A program made the position numbers and the translations under genes. Positions 45,502 through 54,946 of a stretch of DNA of 64,000 nucleotides are shown piece by piece. The stretch comes from an uncultured Roseburia sp. (GTDB lineage: Bacteria; Bacillota_A; Clostridia; Lachnospirales; Lachnospiraceae), in NCBI GenBank assembly GCA_900557275.1, contig USRX01000002.1:112663-176662 (forward strand), written 5' to 3'. The first letter of the stretch is position 1; every line of letters begins with the position of its first letter. Under the pieces are notes generated by a model. The model worked only from the letters and a program-made list of their open reading frames with translations, did no database searches and was not told where the DNA came from.

Positions 45502-47328
45502 ATGAGCGAAGTAAAAGAACGTGTGCAGGCGCTGCGGAAAAAGATGAAAGAACAGAACATTTCCGTATATATCGTGCCCACAGCGGATTATCATGAATCC
45601 GAATACGTCAGCGATTATTTTAAAGCGAGAAAATATATTACCGGATTTACCGGTTCTGCGGGAACTGCAGTTATTACAGGGGACAGTGCCGGTCTTTGGA
45701 CTGATGGACGTTATTTTATTCAGGCAGAACGTCAGCTGGAGGGAAGCGGCATTGAGCTGTTCCGGGCAGGTATGGAAGGTGTTGCTACCATTAGGGAGTA
45801 TGTAAAGGAACATCTGAAAGCTGGAACCTGTCTGGGATTTGACGGACGGACGATGAATGCGGCAGCAGGGGAAGACTATCAGAAGCTGGCAGAAAGCTGC
45901 CATGCATCTTTGGTTACGGACGAAGATCTGGTGGGCGACATCTGGGAAGAACGTCCGGAGTTTCCGGTACACGGCGCATTTGTCCTGGAAGAGAAATATG
46001 CAGGCGAGAGCGCTTTCCACAAGCTTGCCCGTGTCCGGGAAAAGATGCAGGAATACGGCGCACGATGGCATGTGCTGTCCTCTCTGTGTGATATCGCATG
46101 GCTGCTGAATATCCGTGGCGGCGACATCCCCCATGTGCCGGTGGTCATGTCCTATCTCCTGATGAATGAGACAACCTGCCTGTGGTATGTCAAACCGGAA
46201 GTTTTTTCTGTGACGGAGCTTGTCTATGGAAAAGAAAAGACACAGAAGATCTTTGAAAATCTGCGGGAAGCAGGCGTATCCATCCGGGATTATGCTGACT
46301 TTTACTGGGAGCTTGAGGCGATACCGAAAGGAGACACGGTGCTGCTGGAAAAAGCAAAGGTCAATCTGCAGATTTTACAGAGCATTCCCAAAGGCGCTGT
46401 GATCGTCGATAAAAGTAATCCGGAAGAACTTATGAAAGCCATTAAAAATGAAACGGAGCTTGAAAATATCCGAAAAGCCCATGTAAAAGACGGCGTGGCA
46501 ATGACAAAATTCTGTTATTGGCTGAAGAACAATGTAGGTAAAGAGAAGATTACGGAATGGTCAGCATCCGAATATCTGGAGGGACTGCGCCGGGAACAGG
46601 GCTGTCTGGATATCAGCTTTGATACAATCAGCGCCTGGGGGCCGAATGCGGCGATGATGCATTACGCACCGTCGGAAGAAAACGAAGTCGTACTTCCAAA
46701 GGAAGGGTTCCTTCTGGTGGATTCTGGCGGACATTATCTGGAAGGTTCTACGGATGTTACCAGAAATATTGTCCTTGGAACATTGACGCAGGAAGAAAAA
46801 GAAATGTTTACGGCAGTGACCCGTGCAAATCTGAACCTTGCCAATGCCAGATTTTTATATGGATGCTGCGGACAGAATCTTGATATCCTTGCAAGAGGGC
46901 CATTGTGGCAGCTGGGACTGGATTACCGCTGTGGTACCGGTCATGGAAACGGTTATATGCTGAATGTACACGAGGGACCAAATGGGTTCCGCTGGAAGAT
47001 CGTGCCGGAGCGCACAGACAATGGAAAACTGGAAGAAGGCATGGTCACAACAGATGAGCCGGGCGTTTATGTGGAAGGAAAATACGGCATCCGTATCGAA
47101 AGTGAGCTGATCTGTAAGAAGTGGCAGAAGAACGAATACGGACAGTTCATGGAATTTGAAAATATTACTTATGTACCGATCGATCTGGATGCGATCCTGC
47201 CGGAAGAGATGACCGGCACAGAGCGGAAATATCTCAACGAATATCATCATATGGTATATGACACGGTAGAGCCGTATCTGACCGATACAGAGCGGGAATG
47301 GCTGAAAGATGCTACCCGGGAAATATAG
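45502..47328 (+). CDS. Aminopeptidase P family (M24) protein
   Basis: A 608-residue, three-domain protein: two creatinase-like N-terminal domains (about 1-310) and a pita-bread catalytic domain. Metal ligands are seen in LVDSGGHYLEGSTDVTRN (two Asp), GTGHGNGYMLNVHEGP (His), TTDEPGVY (Glu) and RIESELI (Glu). It removes the N-terminal residue before proline. Length matches the long PepP type found in Firmicutes and eukaryotes. AAGGAGG precedes the start by 10 nt. It is cytoplasmic, with no signal peptide. Confidence 0.93.
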   Translation: MSEVKERVQALRKKMKEQNISVYIVPTADYHESEYVSDYFKARKYITGFTGSAGTAVITGDSAGLWTDGRYFIQAERQLEGSGIELFRAGMEGVATIREYVKEHLKAGTCLGFDGRTMNAAAGEDYQKLAESCHASLVTDEDLVGDIWEERPEFPVHGAFVLEEKYAGESAFHKLARVREKMQEYGARWHVLSSLCDIAWLLNIRGGDIPHVPVVMSYLLMNETTCLWYVKPEVFSVTELVYGKEKTQKIFENLREAGVSIRDYADFYWELEAIPKGDTVLLEKAKVNLQILQSIPKGAVIVDKSNPEELMKAIKNETELENIRKAHVKDGVAMTKFCYWLKNNVGKEKITEWSASEYLEGLRREQGCLDISFDTISAWGPNAAMMHYAPSEENEVVLPKEGFLLVDSGGHYLEGSTDVTRNIVLGTLTQEEKEMFTAVTRANLNLANARFLYGCCGQNLDILARGPLWQLGLDYRCGTGHGNGYMLNVHEGPNGFRWKIVPERTDNGKLEEGMVTTDEPGVYVEGKYGIRIESELICKKWQKNEYGQFMEFENITYVPIDLDAILPEEMTGTERKYLNEYHHMVYDTVEPYLTDTEREWLKDATREI

Positions 47329-47341
47329 AAATCGTGAACTT

Positions 47342-47374
47342 ACAGCAATTTTTGCCCCTGGCAGAAATTGCTGT
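47342..47374 (+). terminator. Hairpin after the M24 peptidase gene
   Basis: ACAGCAATTT (47342-47351) and AAATTGCTGT (47365-47374) form a 10-bp stem, with AAAAATTT rather than a clean T-run after it. A weak terminator or processing site. Confidence 0.45.
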
Positions 47375-47570
47375 AAAAATTTGCACAATTACAGAAAAAA
47401 GACAAAAAAATCCGACAAAAACACCGATTTTAGAAAATAATTCCGCATATCATAGTAAAAAACTAGGAAATATAAAAAAGAATGGCTGCTGTATAGTAGA
47501 AATACGCTTGTTTACTGGAAAAAATGGCTTTCGGGCTCCTGTAAAAAAACTGGAAAAATGGAAAAAATTC

Positions 47571-47599
47571 TTGACAAACCAATTATAAAATGCAATACT
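47571..47599 (+). promoter_or_regulatory. Promoter of iscS-iscU
   Basis: TTGACA (47571-47576), 17 nt, AATACT (47594-47599). AATACTACCAATATC and the nearby AAATACTATGAAATG look like a repeated half-site over the start region. An Rrf2/IscR-type regulator is a guess; none is encoded here. Confidence 0.55.
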
Positions 47600-47647
47600 A
47601 CCAATATCATATAGAAATACTATGAAATGAAAGAAGGAGTACAGGAT

Positions 47648-48841
47648 ATGAATTCAGTTATTTATATGGATAATGCAGCAACTACAAAAATGGATATTCA
47701 GGCATTTGAAGCAATGAAGCCATACTTTGTAGAAAAGTTTGCAAATCCATCCAGTATATACAGTATCGCACAGGAAAATCATCAGGCAGTAGAGGATGCC
47801 AGAAAACAGATTGCAGACGTTCTCGGTGCAGAGCCGGCAGAGATTTATTTCACAGCAGGCGGAAGCGAGTCTGACAACTGGGCGATCAAAGGCATTGCAG
47901 ACAAGGCAAAAGCAAAAGGTCTTGGAAACCACATCATTACATCAAAGATCGAGCATCACGCAGTACTTCATACCTGTGAGTATCTTGAGAAAAACGGATA
48001 TGAAGTAACTTATCTGGATGTAGATGAGAATGGTGTCGTAGATCTGGAACAGTTAAAAGCAGCGATCCGTCCGGAGACAATCCTGATCACGATTATGTTT
48101 GCAAATAACGAGATCGGAACCATTCAGCCGATCGCAGAGATTGGTAAGATCGCAAAAGAGCACAAGATTTATTTCCACACTGATGCAGTACAGGCTTTCG
48201 CGCATGTGCCGATCAATGTCAATGATATGAACATCGACATGCTTTCTGCCAGCGGTCACAAATTCGGCGGACCAAAAGGCGTAGGCTTCCTTTATATCAG
48301 AAAGAAAACATTACTTCCATCTTTCGTACACGGTGGTTCCCAGGAGCACGGCAGAAGAGCAGGTACAACTAACGTATCCGGTGTCGTAGGAATGGGTAAA
48401 GCAGCTGAGGTTGCCAATGCACAGATGGAAGAGCGCATCAAAAAAGAGACAGAGATTCGTGATTATCTGATCAATACGATTGAAAAAGAGATTCCATTCG
48501 TGAAAGTAAACGGACACAGAACTAATCGTCTTCCGAATAACGTAAACGTATGTTTCAGATTTGTAGAGGGAGAATCCCTGCTTCTGATGCTGGATCAGAA
48601 AGGCATCTGCGCTTCCAGTGGTTCTGCATGTACATCCGGTTCGCTGGATCCGTCCCATGTACTGCTGGCTATCGGACTGCCGCATGAGATCGCACACGGT
48701 TCTCTGCGTCTGACACTTTCCCATGAGAATACCATGGAAGAGGCAGCATTTGTTGTAGAAGAGCTGAAACGCATCGTAGACAGACTGCGCAGCATGTCTC
48801 CGCTGTATGAAGATTATATTGCAAAACATAAAGAGGCATAA
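47648..48841 (+). CDS. iscS: Cysteine desulfurase, IscS/NifS type
   Basis: A 397-residue PLP enzyme that takes sulfur from cysteine for Fe-S clusters, thiamine and tRNA thiolation. IYMDNAATTKMD opens the protein; the PLP lysine is in SASGHKFGGPKG near residue 203; the sulfur-carrying Cys is in SSGSACTSGSLDPSHVL near 327. AAGGAG lies 8 nt before ATG 47648; the ATG 21 nt earlier is less likely. iscU follows after 32 nt. No iscR gene precedes it. Confidence 0.96.
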   Translation: MNSVIYMDNAATTKMDIQAFEAMKPYFVEKFANPSSIYSIAQENHQAVEDARKQIADVLGAEPAEIYFTAGGSESDNWAIKGIADKAKAKGLGNHIITSKIEHHAVLHTCEYLEKNGYEVTYLDVDENGVVDLEQLKAAIRPETILITIMFANNEIGTIQPIAEIGKIAKEHKIYFHTDAVQAFAHVPINVNDMNIDMLSASGHKFGGPKGVGFLYIRKKTLLPSFVHGGSQEHGRRAGTTNVSGVVGMGKAAEVANAQMEERIKKETEIRDYLINTIEKEIPFVKVNGHRTNRLPNNVNVCFRFVEGESLLLMLDQKGICASSGSACTSGSLDPSHVLLAIGLPHEIAHGSLRLTLSHENTMEEAAFVVEELKRIVDRLRSMSPLYEDYIAKHKEA

Positions 48842-48873
48842 GAAAAAGAGAAAAGACAAGGAGAATATCTGTT

Positions 48874-49314
48874 ATGTATAGTGAAAAAGTAATTGACCAT
48901 TTCAGTAACCCGAGAAATGTGGGTGAGATTGAAAATGCAAGTGGTGTAGGTACCGTTGGAAATGCAAAATGTGGCGATATCATGAGAATGTATCTTGATA
49001 TTGATGAAGATACCAAGATTATCAAAGACTGTAAATTCAAAACGTTCGGTTGTGGTGCAGCTGTTGCTACCAGCAGTATGGCTACAGAGCTTGTAAAAGG
49101 CAAAACTATTTACGAAGCTCTGGAGATCACAAACAAAGCTGTTATGGAAGCATTGGACGGACTTCCACCAGTAAAAGTACACTGTTCCCTGCTTGCAGAG
49201 GAAGCAATCCATGCAGCACTCTGGGATTATGCGAAAAAACACAATATTAAGATTGAAGGTCTTGAAGAGCCGAAATCAGACATCAGCGAAGGTCTGGAAG
49301 AGGACGAGTACTAA
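48874..49314 (+). CDS. iscU: Iron-sulfur cluster scaffold IscU/NifU N-terminal type
   Basis: A 146-residue scaffold protein. Three ligand cysteines are in GNAKCGD near residue 33, FGCGAAVATSS near 60 and KVHCSLLAEEAI near 104. It receives sulfur from IscS and builds 2Fe-2S/4Fe-4S clusters. AAGGAG precedes the start. A hypothetical gene begins 3 nt after its stop. Confidence 0.96.
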   Translation: MYSEKVIDHFSNPRNVGEIENASGVGTVGNAKCGDIMRMYLDIDEDTKIIKDCKFKTFGCGAAVATSSMATELVKGKTIYEALEITNKAVMEALDGLPPVKVHCSLLAEEAIHAALWDYAKKHNIKIEGLEEPKSDISEGLEEDEY

Positions 49315-49317
49315 AAG

Positions 49318-49929
49318 ATGTTATTAAAGAAGGCGGTTGAGAAAAAACAGGAAGTGCCGGAAACCAATCCTTACGAGTGGCCGGAAAGCTATTATATGGA
49401 AACGGATGCCCATCAGCGAAAAGCATTGCTGGAGGCGCAGATCTCGTCAGGAGATGCCGGGGCGGACAACCGACTTCGGAAAGAACTCTGGGAGCTGCGG
49501 TATCAGACTCAGAAAAAAGGCGACGTGAAAGACAACTTTTTATACTGGCTCATGGAGCTGATACTGATGTGTCCGCAGACCACCAGCCGTTTTGGAAAGC
49601 GGAGTCTGAAGAAACGGGCACAGACTGCACTGGGAGCATTTGGACTGAACCGGGCAGATTATTTTGGCAGGGAGCTACTGGCAGCAGAGCTGAAACATCT
49701 GTTCCTTACCTATGGAATGATCTGTATGGAAGATAAGACATACGCTTCCGTGATCCTCGGCTTTGGAAAAATGAAACAATCCACGCTGGAAAATAAATTA
49801 TCCGCAGAATTTCAGGCGGTAAGCAAGAAATTGCCGGAATATCTGGAAATGAAAGAAGATTTTGCCATGCTGCGGGAAGCGTCTTTGGCGGCAGCAGAAC
49901 ATCTGGGTTTGCCAATGGATGCGGAATGA
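49318..49929 (+). CDS. Hypothetical protein coupled to iscU (DUF6553-like)
   Basis: A 203-residue, charged, mostly helical protein without signal peptide or membrane segments. YEWPESYYMETDAHQRKALLEAQ near the start and PQTTSRFGKRSLKKRAQTALGAFGL near residue 80-105 are its most distinct parts. I tentatively recall it as DUF6553 of Lachnospiraceae. Its start lies 3 nt after the iscU stop, so it is co-expressed with iscS-iscU. A role in Fe-S metabolism is a guess from position only; the few Cys residues do not form a motif. Confidence 0.6.
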   Translation: MLLKKAVEKKQEVPETNPYEWPESYYMETDAHQRKALLEAQISSGDAGADNRLRKELWELRYQTQKKGDVKDNFLYWLMELILMCPQTTSRFGKRSLKKRAQTALGAFGLNRADYFGRELLAAELKHLFLTYGMICMEDKTYASVILGFGKMKQSTLENKLSAEFQAVSKKLPEYLEMKEDFAMLREASLAAAEHLGLPMDAE

Positions 49930-50054
49930 TTTTTCTAAGATAATGGATCGCTTTATTTATGACACTGGTAAAACTGGTGGAAAAGTATCATTATAAAAAG
50001 CTATTATCAGTTGCTATAATGATGTATGTAATAATAGAAATATAAAAATTGAAG

Positions 50055-50087
50055 CATACCGTCTGTTGATCAGACGGTATGTTTTTT
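50055..50087 (+). terminator. Terminator after the iscS-iscU operon
   Basis: CATACCGTCTG-TTGAT-CAGACGGTATG, a perfect 11-bp stem, followed by six T. Confidence 0.92.
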
Positions 50088-50262
50088 ATACAAAGCGTAC
50101 ATGATCGGTTGGAGCTTTTAAAAAACAAGAAAACCGTGTGATGCCACAAGCAGAAGCGGTTTTTCGGTTCTGGGAAAGATTCAGCCGTGCATCAATCGCT
50201 TTCATATAGAACGACTGAAAGAAACATTTTCTAATGAATGTATATTAATAAAGAAAAAACAG

Positions 50263-50291
50263 TTGATTTCCCGCATGTTTCTTATTATAAT
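50263..50291 (+). promoter_or_regulatory. Promoter of the aspartate kinase gene
   Basis: TTGATT (50263-50268), 17 nt, TATAAT (50286-50291), 36 nt before the GTG start. The leader is too short for a lysine riboswitch. A GAAAACCG/CGGTTTTTC hairpin lies upstream near 50130-50164; otherwise 50092-50262 is empty. Confidence 0.8.
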
Positions 50292-50326
50292 CAGCGGTAA
50301 GTAATGTTGAATGAGGAGATGAAACA

Positions 50327-51646
50327 GTGAAAAAAGTAGTTAAATTTGGTGGCAGTTCTCTTGCAAGTGCCGAGCAGTTCAAAAAAGTAGGTAACATCAT
50401 CCGGTCAGACAAAGACAGAAAGTTTGTTGTACCGTCAGCTCCGGGAAAACGTTACGACGGAGATATCAAAGTAACAGATATGTTATATGATTGTTATGAG
50501 ACTGCAGAAGCAGGAAAAGATTTTACAAAAAAACTGGATGCGATCAAGGCAAGATACAATGAGATCATTGAAGGTCTTGGCATTGATTTTTCTCTGGAAG
50601 AGGATTTCAAGATTGTAGCAGAAAATTTTGCTGCAAAAGCAGGAAAAGATTATGCGGCATCCAGGGGCGAATATTTAAACGGCAAGATTATGGCCGCATA
50701 CCTTGGTTATGAATTTATCGATTCTGCAACAGTGATCCGTTTTGATGAGGATGGAAATTTTGATGCAGATATTACAAATAAAATGATGTCAGAGCGTCTG
50801 GCTTCCTGTGAGCATGCAGTTATTCCGGGATTTTACGGTGCATACGCAGACGGAAAGGTTAAGACCTTCTCCAGAGGCGGTTCCGATATCACAGGTTCTA
50901 TCGTTGCCCGCGCATTAAAAGCAGATCTTTACGAAAACTGGACAGATGTATCCGGATTCCTTGTAACAGATCCGCGTATTATCAAAAATCCGGAAGTCGT
51001 AGATATGATCACATACCGCGAGCTTCGCGAGCTGTCTTACATGGGCGCATCCGTACTTCATGAAGATGCGATCTTTCCGGTAAGAAAAGCAGGCATTCCG
51101 ATCAATATCAGAAATACGAACCATCCGGAAGACAAAGGAACAATGATCGTTGCTACTACAAGCCAGAAATCTAAATATACCATTACCGGTATTGCAGGTA
51201 AAAAAGGCTTCGTGGCTGTTACGGTAGATAAAGATATGATGAACTCTGAGATCGGGTTCTGCCGGAAAGTGCTTCAGGTATTTGAGGAAAATGATATTTC
51301 TATCGAGCATATGCCGTCCGGAATCGACACCATGTGTATCTTCGTACATCAGGATGAGTTCCAGGAGCATGAGCAGGTCGTTCTCTCCGGCATTCAGCGT
51401 GCAGTAGAGCCGGATACCGTAGATGTAGAGGCTGATCTGGCACTGATCGCAGTTGTTGGTCGTGGCATGAAAGAGGCAAGAGGCACAGCAGGACGTATCT
51501 TCTCTGCACTGGCTCATGCAAATATCAACTGTAAGATGATTGATCAGGGTTCCAGTGAGCTGAATATCATTATCGGCGTAAGAAACGCAGATTTCGAAGC
51601 AGCGATTCAGGCAATCTACGATATCTTTATCGTGACACAGCTGTAA
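50327..51646 (+). CDS. lysC: Aspartate kinase
   Basis: A 439-residue enzyme that phosphorylates aspartate, the first step to lysine, threonine and methionine. VVKFGGSSLASAEQF at the start and TFSRGGSDITGSIVARAL near residue 185 are substrate and ATP sites; two ACT domains fill about residues 300-439. It starts with GTG, with GAGGAG 8 nt upstream. It is monocistronic, with its own promoter and terminator. Which amino acid inhibits it cannot be read with confidence. Confidence 0.95.
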   Translation: MKKVVKFGGSSLASAEQFKKVGNIIRSDKDRKFVVPSAPGKRYDGDIKVTDMLYDCYETAEAGKDFTKKLDAIKARYNEIIEGLGIDFSLEEDFKIVAENFAAKAGKDYAASRGEYLNGKIMAAYLGYEFIDSATVIRFDEDGNFDADITNKMMSERLASCEHAVIPGFYGAYADGKVKTFSRGGSDITGSIVARALKADLYENWTDVSGFLVTDPRIIKNPEVVDMITYRELRELSYMGASVLHEDAIFPVRKAGIPINIRNTNHPEDKGTMIVATTSQKSKYTITGIAGKKGFVAVTVDKDMMNSEIGFCRKVLQVFEENDISIEHMPSGIDTMCIFVHQDEFQEHEQVVLSGIQRAVEPDTVDVEADLALIAVVGRGMKEARGTAGRIFSALAHANINCKMIDQGSSELNIIIGVRNADFEAAIQAIYDIFIVTQL

Positions 51647-51670
51647 GGTCAGGTAGAATATTGAACAAAA

Positions 51671-51719
51671 AAGGGATATCCAGAGGCTGGAGTTGTCAGT
51701 GTCCGGATATCCTTTTTTT
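51671..51719 (+). terminator. Terminator after aspartate kinase
   Basis: AAGGGATATCC and GGATATCCTTTTTTT flank a 22-nt loop; the T-run is seven bases. Confidence 0.8.
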
Positions 51720-51887
51720 AAAAGCATATAGAAGTATGGAAAATTTTGAGGATGATCATAGACATAGGATTTTGCGATTATGAGCAAGTCGTTATGTGAG
51801 GAAAGCCAGGGTAGGTTGTTGCAAGCAGATGGATTCTGACAGGCAGAAAATTCAAGATGAGGGAAAGGATCAACGGTTACAGAGAAA

Positions 51888-52646
51888 ATGAACGAAGTTA
51901 TCACGCAGTTAAAAAAACGATTTGCAGAACTGGCAGAACGCAGTTATCAGAAAAATGTATATGTATTTACCGATTTCCTAAATCTCAGCGAGCAGGCAGT
52001 CTTTTTTGAACAGGAGCGGGAAGTGTCCTATGCCGGATATACATTGTGGGGTGGGGCAGAGAGCAGTGAGCGGAGGATGCTGCGGTTTGGAACGGAAGAA
52101 CTGCTGGGATATGAAGAGCCTTTCCCGATCACATGCATCCGTATCCGACCGGCGGCGAAAAAATTTGCAGAAGATCTGAACCACAGAGATTTTCTGGGAG
52201 CGTTAATGCATCTTGGAATCGAGAGGAGTGTGCTTGGAGACATCTGTCTGCGGGAACAGGAAGCCTATCTGATCTGTAAGGAAGAGATGGCAGATTATAT
52301 TGTGAATCATCTGGATAAAGTGCGTCATACCGTGGTAAAATGTGAACAGATGAATGAAATGCCGACGGAGATCCAGCCTGAGCTGAAGGAAGAAGAACTG
52401 ATTGTCAGTTCCCTGCGGGCGGATGCCATCGTGGCAAAAGTCTGGCAGCTTTCCAGAAATCAGAGTCTGGAACTGTTCCGTGGGAAAAAAGTATTTGTCA
52501 ACGGACGGCAGTTTGAGAATAACAGTGGCATCTGGCAGGAGGGCGACATTGTCTCTGTCCGTGGCTATGGCAGATTCCGTTACGACGGCATGCTACAGGA
52601 GACAAAAAAGGGCAGGATACGGTTTTTGATCCAGAAGTATATATAG
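51888..52646 (+). CDS. YlmH-type RNA-binding protein with S4 domain
   Basis: A 252-residue protein. The N-terminal two-thirds match the YlmH fold (FTDFLNLSEQAVFFEQ near residue 25, FLGALMHLGIERSVLGDI near 103). The C-terminal S4 domain (SSLRADAIVAKVWQLSRNQSLELFRGKKVFVNG, residues about 172-205) binds RNA. In many Firmicutes ylmH lies near cell-division genes, and recent work ties the family to ribosome rescue; here it stands before an acyltransferase-like gene. The ribosome binding site is modest. Confidence 0.85.
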   Translation: MNEVITQLKKRFAELAERSYQKNVYVFTDFLNLSEQAVFFEQEREVSYAGYTLWGGAESSERRMLRFGTEELLGYEEPFPITCIRIRPAAKKFAEDLNHRDFLGALMHLGIERSVLGDICLREQEAYLICKEEMADYIVNHLDKVRHTVVKCEQMNEMPTEIQPELKEEELIVSSLRADAIVAKVWQLSRNQSLELFRGKKVFVNGRQFENNSGIWQEGDIVSVRGYGRFRYDGMLQETKKGRIRFLIQKYI

Positions 52647-52658
52647 AAAAGAGTAATC

Positions 52659-53972
52659 ATGGCAGAAAAAAAGAAACGGGTAAAAAAAAGACAGGAAGAA
52701 CGCAGCCGGGAGATCCGATGGGATCACCTGGACAATACGGCGCACCTGTTTCCGGTGATTGCAGGTGCGGGGATGAGCAATGTATACCGGGTCTGCGCAG
52801 TTTTAAAAGAAGACATACAGGAAGATAAATTGCAGCAGGCACTGGATAAAGTGCTTCCGAAGTTCCCTGTTTTTAACGTGCGTCTGCGTCAGGGCGTGTT
52901 CTGGTATTATTTTGAGGAAAACGGAAAACAGTCCCCGAAGGTTGTGCAGGAAGATTCCTGGCCCTGTCAGTATGTGGAAGCTGCCATCAATCAGAACTAT
53001 CTGTTCCGGGTCAGCTATTATAAGCGCAAGATCAGTCTGGAAGTGTTTCATGTGCTGACGGATGGAAATGGCGCATTTGTCTTTTTAAAAGAGATTATAT
53101 ATCAGTATCTGCGGGATACGAAGCCGGAACTGGCTGGATTGCCGGATCATCTGGCGGCAGATACATCCACGGACTATACTGATGGATTTTTACAGCATTA
53201 CCGGAAGCCATCCGGTGGCAAGACTGCATATAAAAAAGAGCGGGCATATCATATTCCCGGAAGAATGTTTGAGACGGGTAAGATGTCGCTGATGCATGGA
53301 TTTATGCCGGTCTCACAGCTGAAAGAAAAAGCGAAGGCATATGGAGCGAGCATCAATGAATATCTGGTGGCGGCCTTTATCTGGAGCATTTATCAGTCCA
53401 AAGGAGAGCGTAAGATCAAAGAACCGGTCACGGTCGGTGTGCCGGTAAACTTACGTCCTCATTTTTCTTCTGTTACTACAAAAAACTTTTTTGTCATGGT
53501 AACGGCGGTATGGCAGGCAAAACAGACGGAAGCGGATTTTGGAGAAGTGCTGGAGGCGGTAAAGAACAGTCTGCGTCCACAGCTGGAAAAGGAACATCTG
53601 GAAGAAGTGTTTTCTTATAATGTGTCCAATGAGAAAAAGATGATTCTCCGCGCAGTACCGTTATGGCTGAAAAAACCGGCGATGCGGTATGTGTACCGGT
53701 CGGCGGCAAAGGCGAATACTACTACCGTTTCCAATCTGGGCGTGGTGCATACACCACCGGAATACGATCCGTATATCGAACAGTTTTATTCCTGTCTTTC
53801 CCGCTCTTTGGGGCAGAATATGAAAGGCTGTGTGTGCTCTTACAAAGATACGCTGGTGTTTACCATTTCTTCCGTTTACCGGGATACGGAAGTTCAGAAA
53901 GCATTCTTCTGTTTTATGGCAGATGAGGGTATCTCTGTGCGTATAGAAAGCAATGGTGTGTATTATGAGTAA
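52659..53972 (+). CDS. Condensation-domain-like acyltransferase
   Basis: A 437-residue protein resembling alcohol acetyltransferase and NRPS condensation-type enzymes of the CoA-dependent acyltransferase superfamily. The active-site motif HxxxDG is EVFHVLTDGNGAF near residue 130, and a DFGEV/NLRP-like region (VGVPVNLRPHF) lies near 260. The N-terminus is strongly basic (KKKRVKKRQEERSRE). It starts 12 nt after ylmH, and the DUF6320 gene overlaps its end by 8 nt. It would transfer an acyl group to an alcohol or amine; donor and acceptor are unknown. Confidence 0.72.
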   Translation: MAEKKKRVKKRQEERSREIRWDHLDNTAHLFPVIAGAGMSNVYRVCAVLKEDIQEDKLQQALDKVLPKFPVFNVRLRQGVFWYYFEENGKQSPKVVQEDSWPCQYVEAAINQNYLFRVSYYKRKISLEVFHVLTDGNGAFVFLKEIIYQYLRDTKPELAGLPDHLAADTSTDYTDGFLQHYRKPSGGKTAYKKERAYHIPGRMFETGKMSLMHGFMPVSQLKEKAKAYGASINEYLVAAFIWSIYQSKGERKIKEPVTVGVPVNLRPHFSSVTTKNFFVMVTAVWQAKQTEADFGEVLEAVKNSLRPQLEKEHLEEVFSYNVSNEKKMILRAVPLWLKKPAMRYVYRSAAKANTTTVSNLGVVHTPPEYDPYIEQFYSCLSRSLGQNMKGCVCSYKDTLVFTISSVYRDTEVQKAFFCFMADEGISVRIESNGVYYE

Positions 53973-54630
53973 ATGTGTCAAATGTCGTGTGGAGTTTCAG
54001 GATCCGGCAGAGATCTGCCCGTTTTGTGGCAATGCCCTGTCAGAGCATACCGGGGATGAGACATTTTTATATCCGAAATTAAAAGAACAGAATCGGGGCA
54101 TGCATCTGGCGATGCGCACTTATCTGTTTGCGGCAGTGGTGGGGTTTGTGTTCCTACTGTGTCTGAACCATCATTTGCGAGCACGGATTCGATGGGACCT
54201 TCTGGCGGGGATTGGGATGCTGTATGCATGGATGACATGGAAAGTGTCTTTTTTTCAGCATGAGGGATATCTGAAAAAAGCGCTGATCCAGACCTTTTCC
54301 GGAATCCTTGCAGTCATCGCAGTAGATGGAGTGTTAGGATTTCATGGCTGGTCATTAAATTATGTCATGCCGGGTGTATTTGTCCTGATGGATGTCGCCA
54401 TGATCGTCCTGATGATCGTAAACAGCCGCAACTGGCAGAGCTATCTTCCGGTACAGATCATTATGATCCTGTGCAGCCTGATCCCAGTGGTCCTGTATCA
54501 TATGAAAGTGGATCACGCCTGGTATCCGGCGGTAGGTGCGCTTGGCATTACCGTGCTGGTGTTCCTTGGAACCCTTGCGATCGGTGGGCGGCGTGCGGTA
54601 GAAGAACTGCGGCGGCGGTTTCATGTGTAA
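53965..54630 (+). CDS. DUF6320-type zinc-ribbon membrane protein
   Basis: A 221-residue protein. The N-terminus holds a short zinc ribbon (CVKCRVEFQDPAEICPFCG: two CxxC pairs at residues 4-7 and 19-22), followed by about six membrane segments from residue 55 on. The start at 53965 overlaps the acyltransferase by 8 nt, so the two are translated together. I associate this layout with the Lachnospiraceae family DUF6320, of unknown function. It may anchor or regulate the acyltransferase at the membrane. Confidence 0.7.
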   Translation: MSKCVKCRVEFQDPAEICPFCGNALSEHTGDETFLYPKLKEQNRGMHLAMRTYLFAAVVGFVFLLCLNHHLRARIRWDLLAGIGMLYAWMTWKVSFFQHEGYLKKALIQTFSGILAVIAVDGVLGFHGWSLNYVMPGVFVLMDVAMIVLMIVNSRNWQSYLPVQIIMILCSLIPVVLYHMKVDHAWYPAVGALGITVLVFLGTLAIGGRRAVEELRRRFHV

Positions 54631-54884
54631 ATCATGCAGGCATCAGATGAAAGATTGTCCTGAAAGTAGATTCTGTGAAAATTACAGGGCATGGAGTTCT
54701 GCTTAAAAAAGAGTGTGCTAAATTGTAAAAAACTGTTGCTGCAGGATAGAAAAAACACACAAAATAGCATATAATCTTCATATGTATTTAATATTGATGT
54801 ACATATGCAGACTATAAGAAACATCCCTATCGGGTGTAAGAGTCTCCATGTTGGTTGAGTATTAGACATGGATGTTCAGAAATC

Positions 54885-54922
54885 TGGTCGGAGATTATTC
54901 AGAACAGATTCCGAGAATATTT
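54885..54922. repeat. Dispersed imperfect palindrome, copy E (inverted)
   Basis: ATTATTCAGAACAGATTCC continuing to GAGAATATTTA; its reverse complement TAAATATTCTCGGAATCTG matches copy A. The rest of 54631-54884 is AT-rich with a small CCATGT/ACATGG hairpin and no gene. Confidence 0.45.
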
Positions 54923-54946
54923 AGATAAGAACAGGAGGAGATTATC

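Noticed and set aside
50915..51904. 329-codon minus-strand ORF opposite aspartate kinase
   Set aside because: Antisense shadow with unnatural Cys/His/Tyr content; the plus-strand enzyme is unmistakable.
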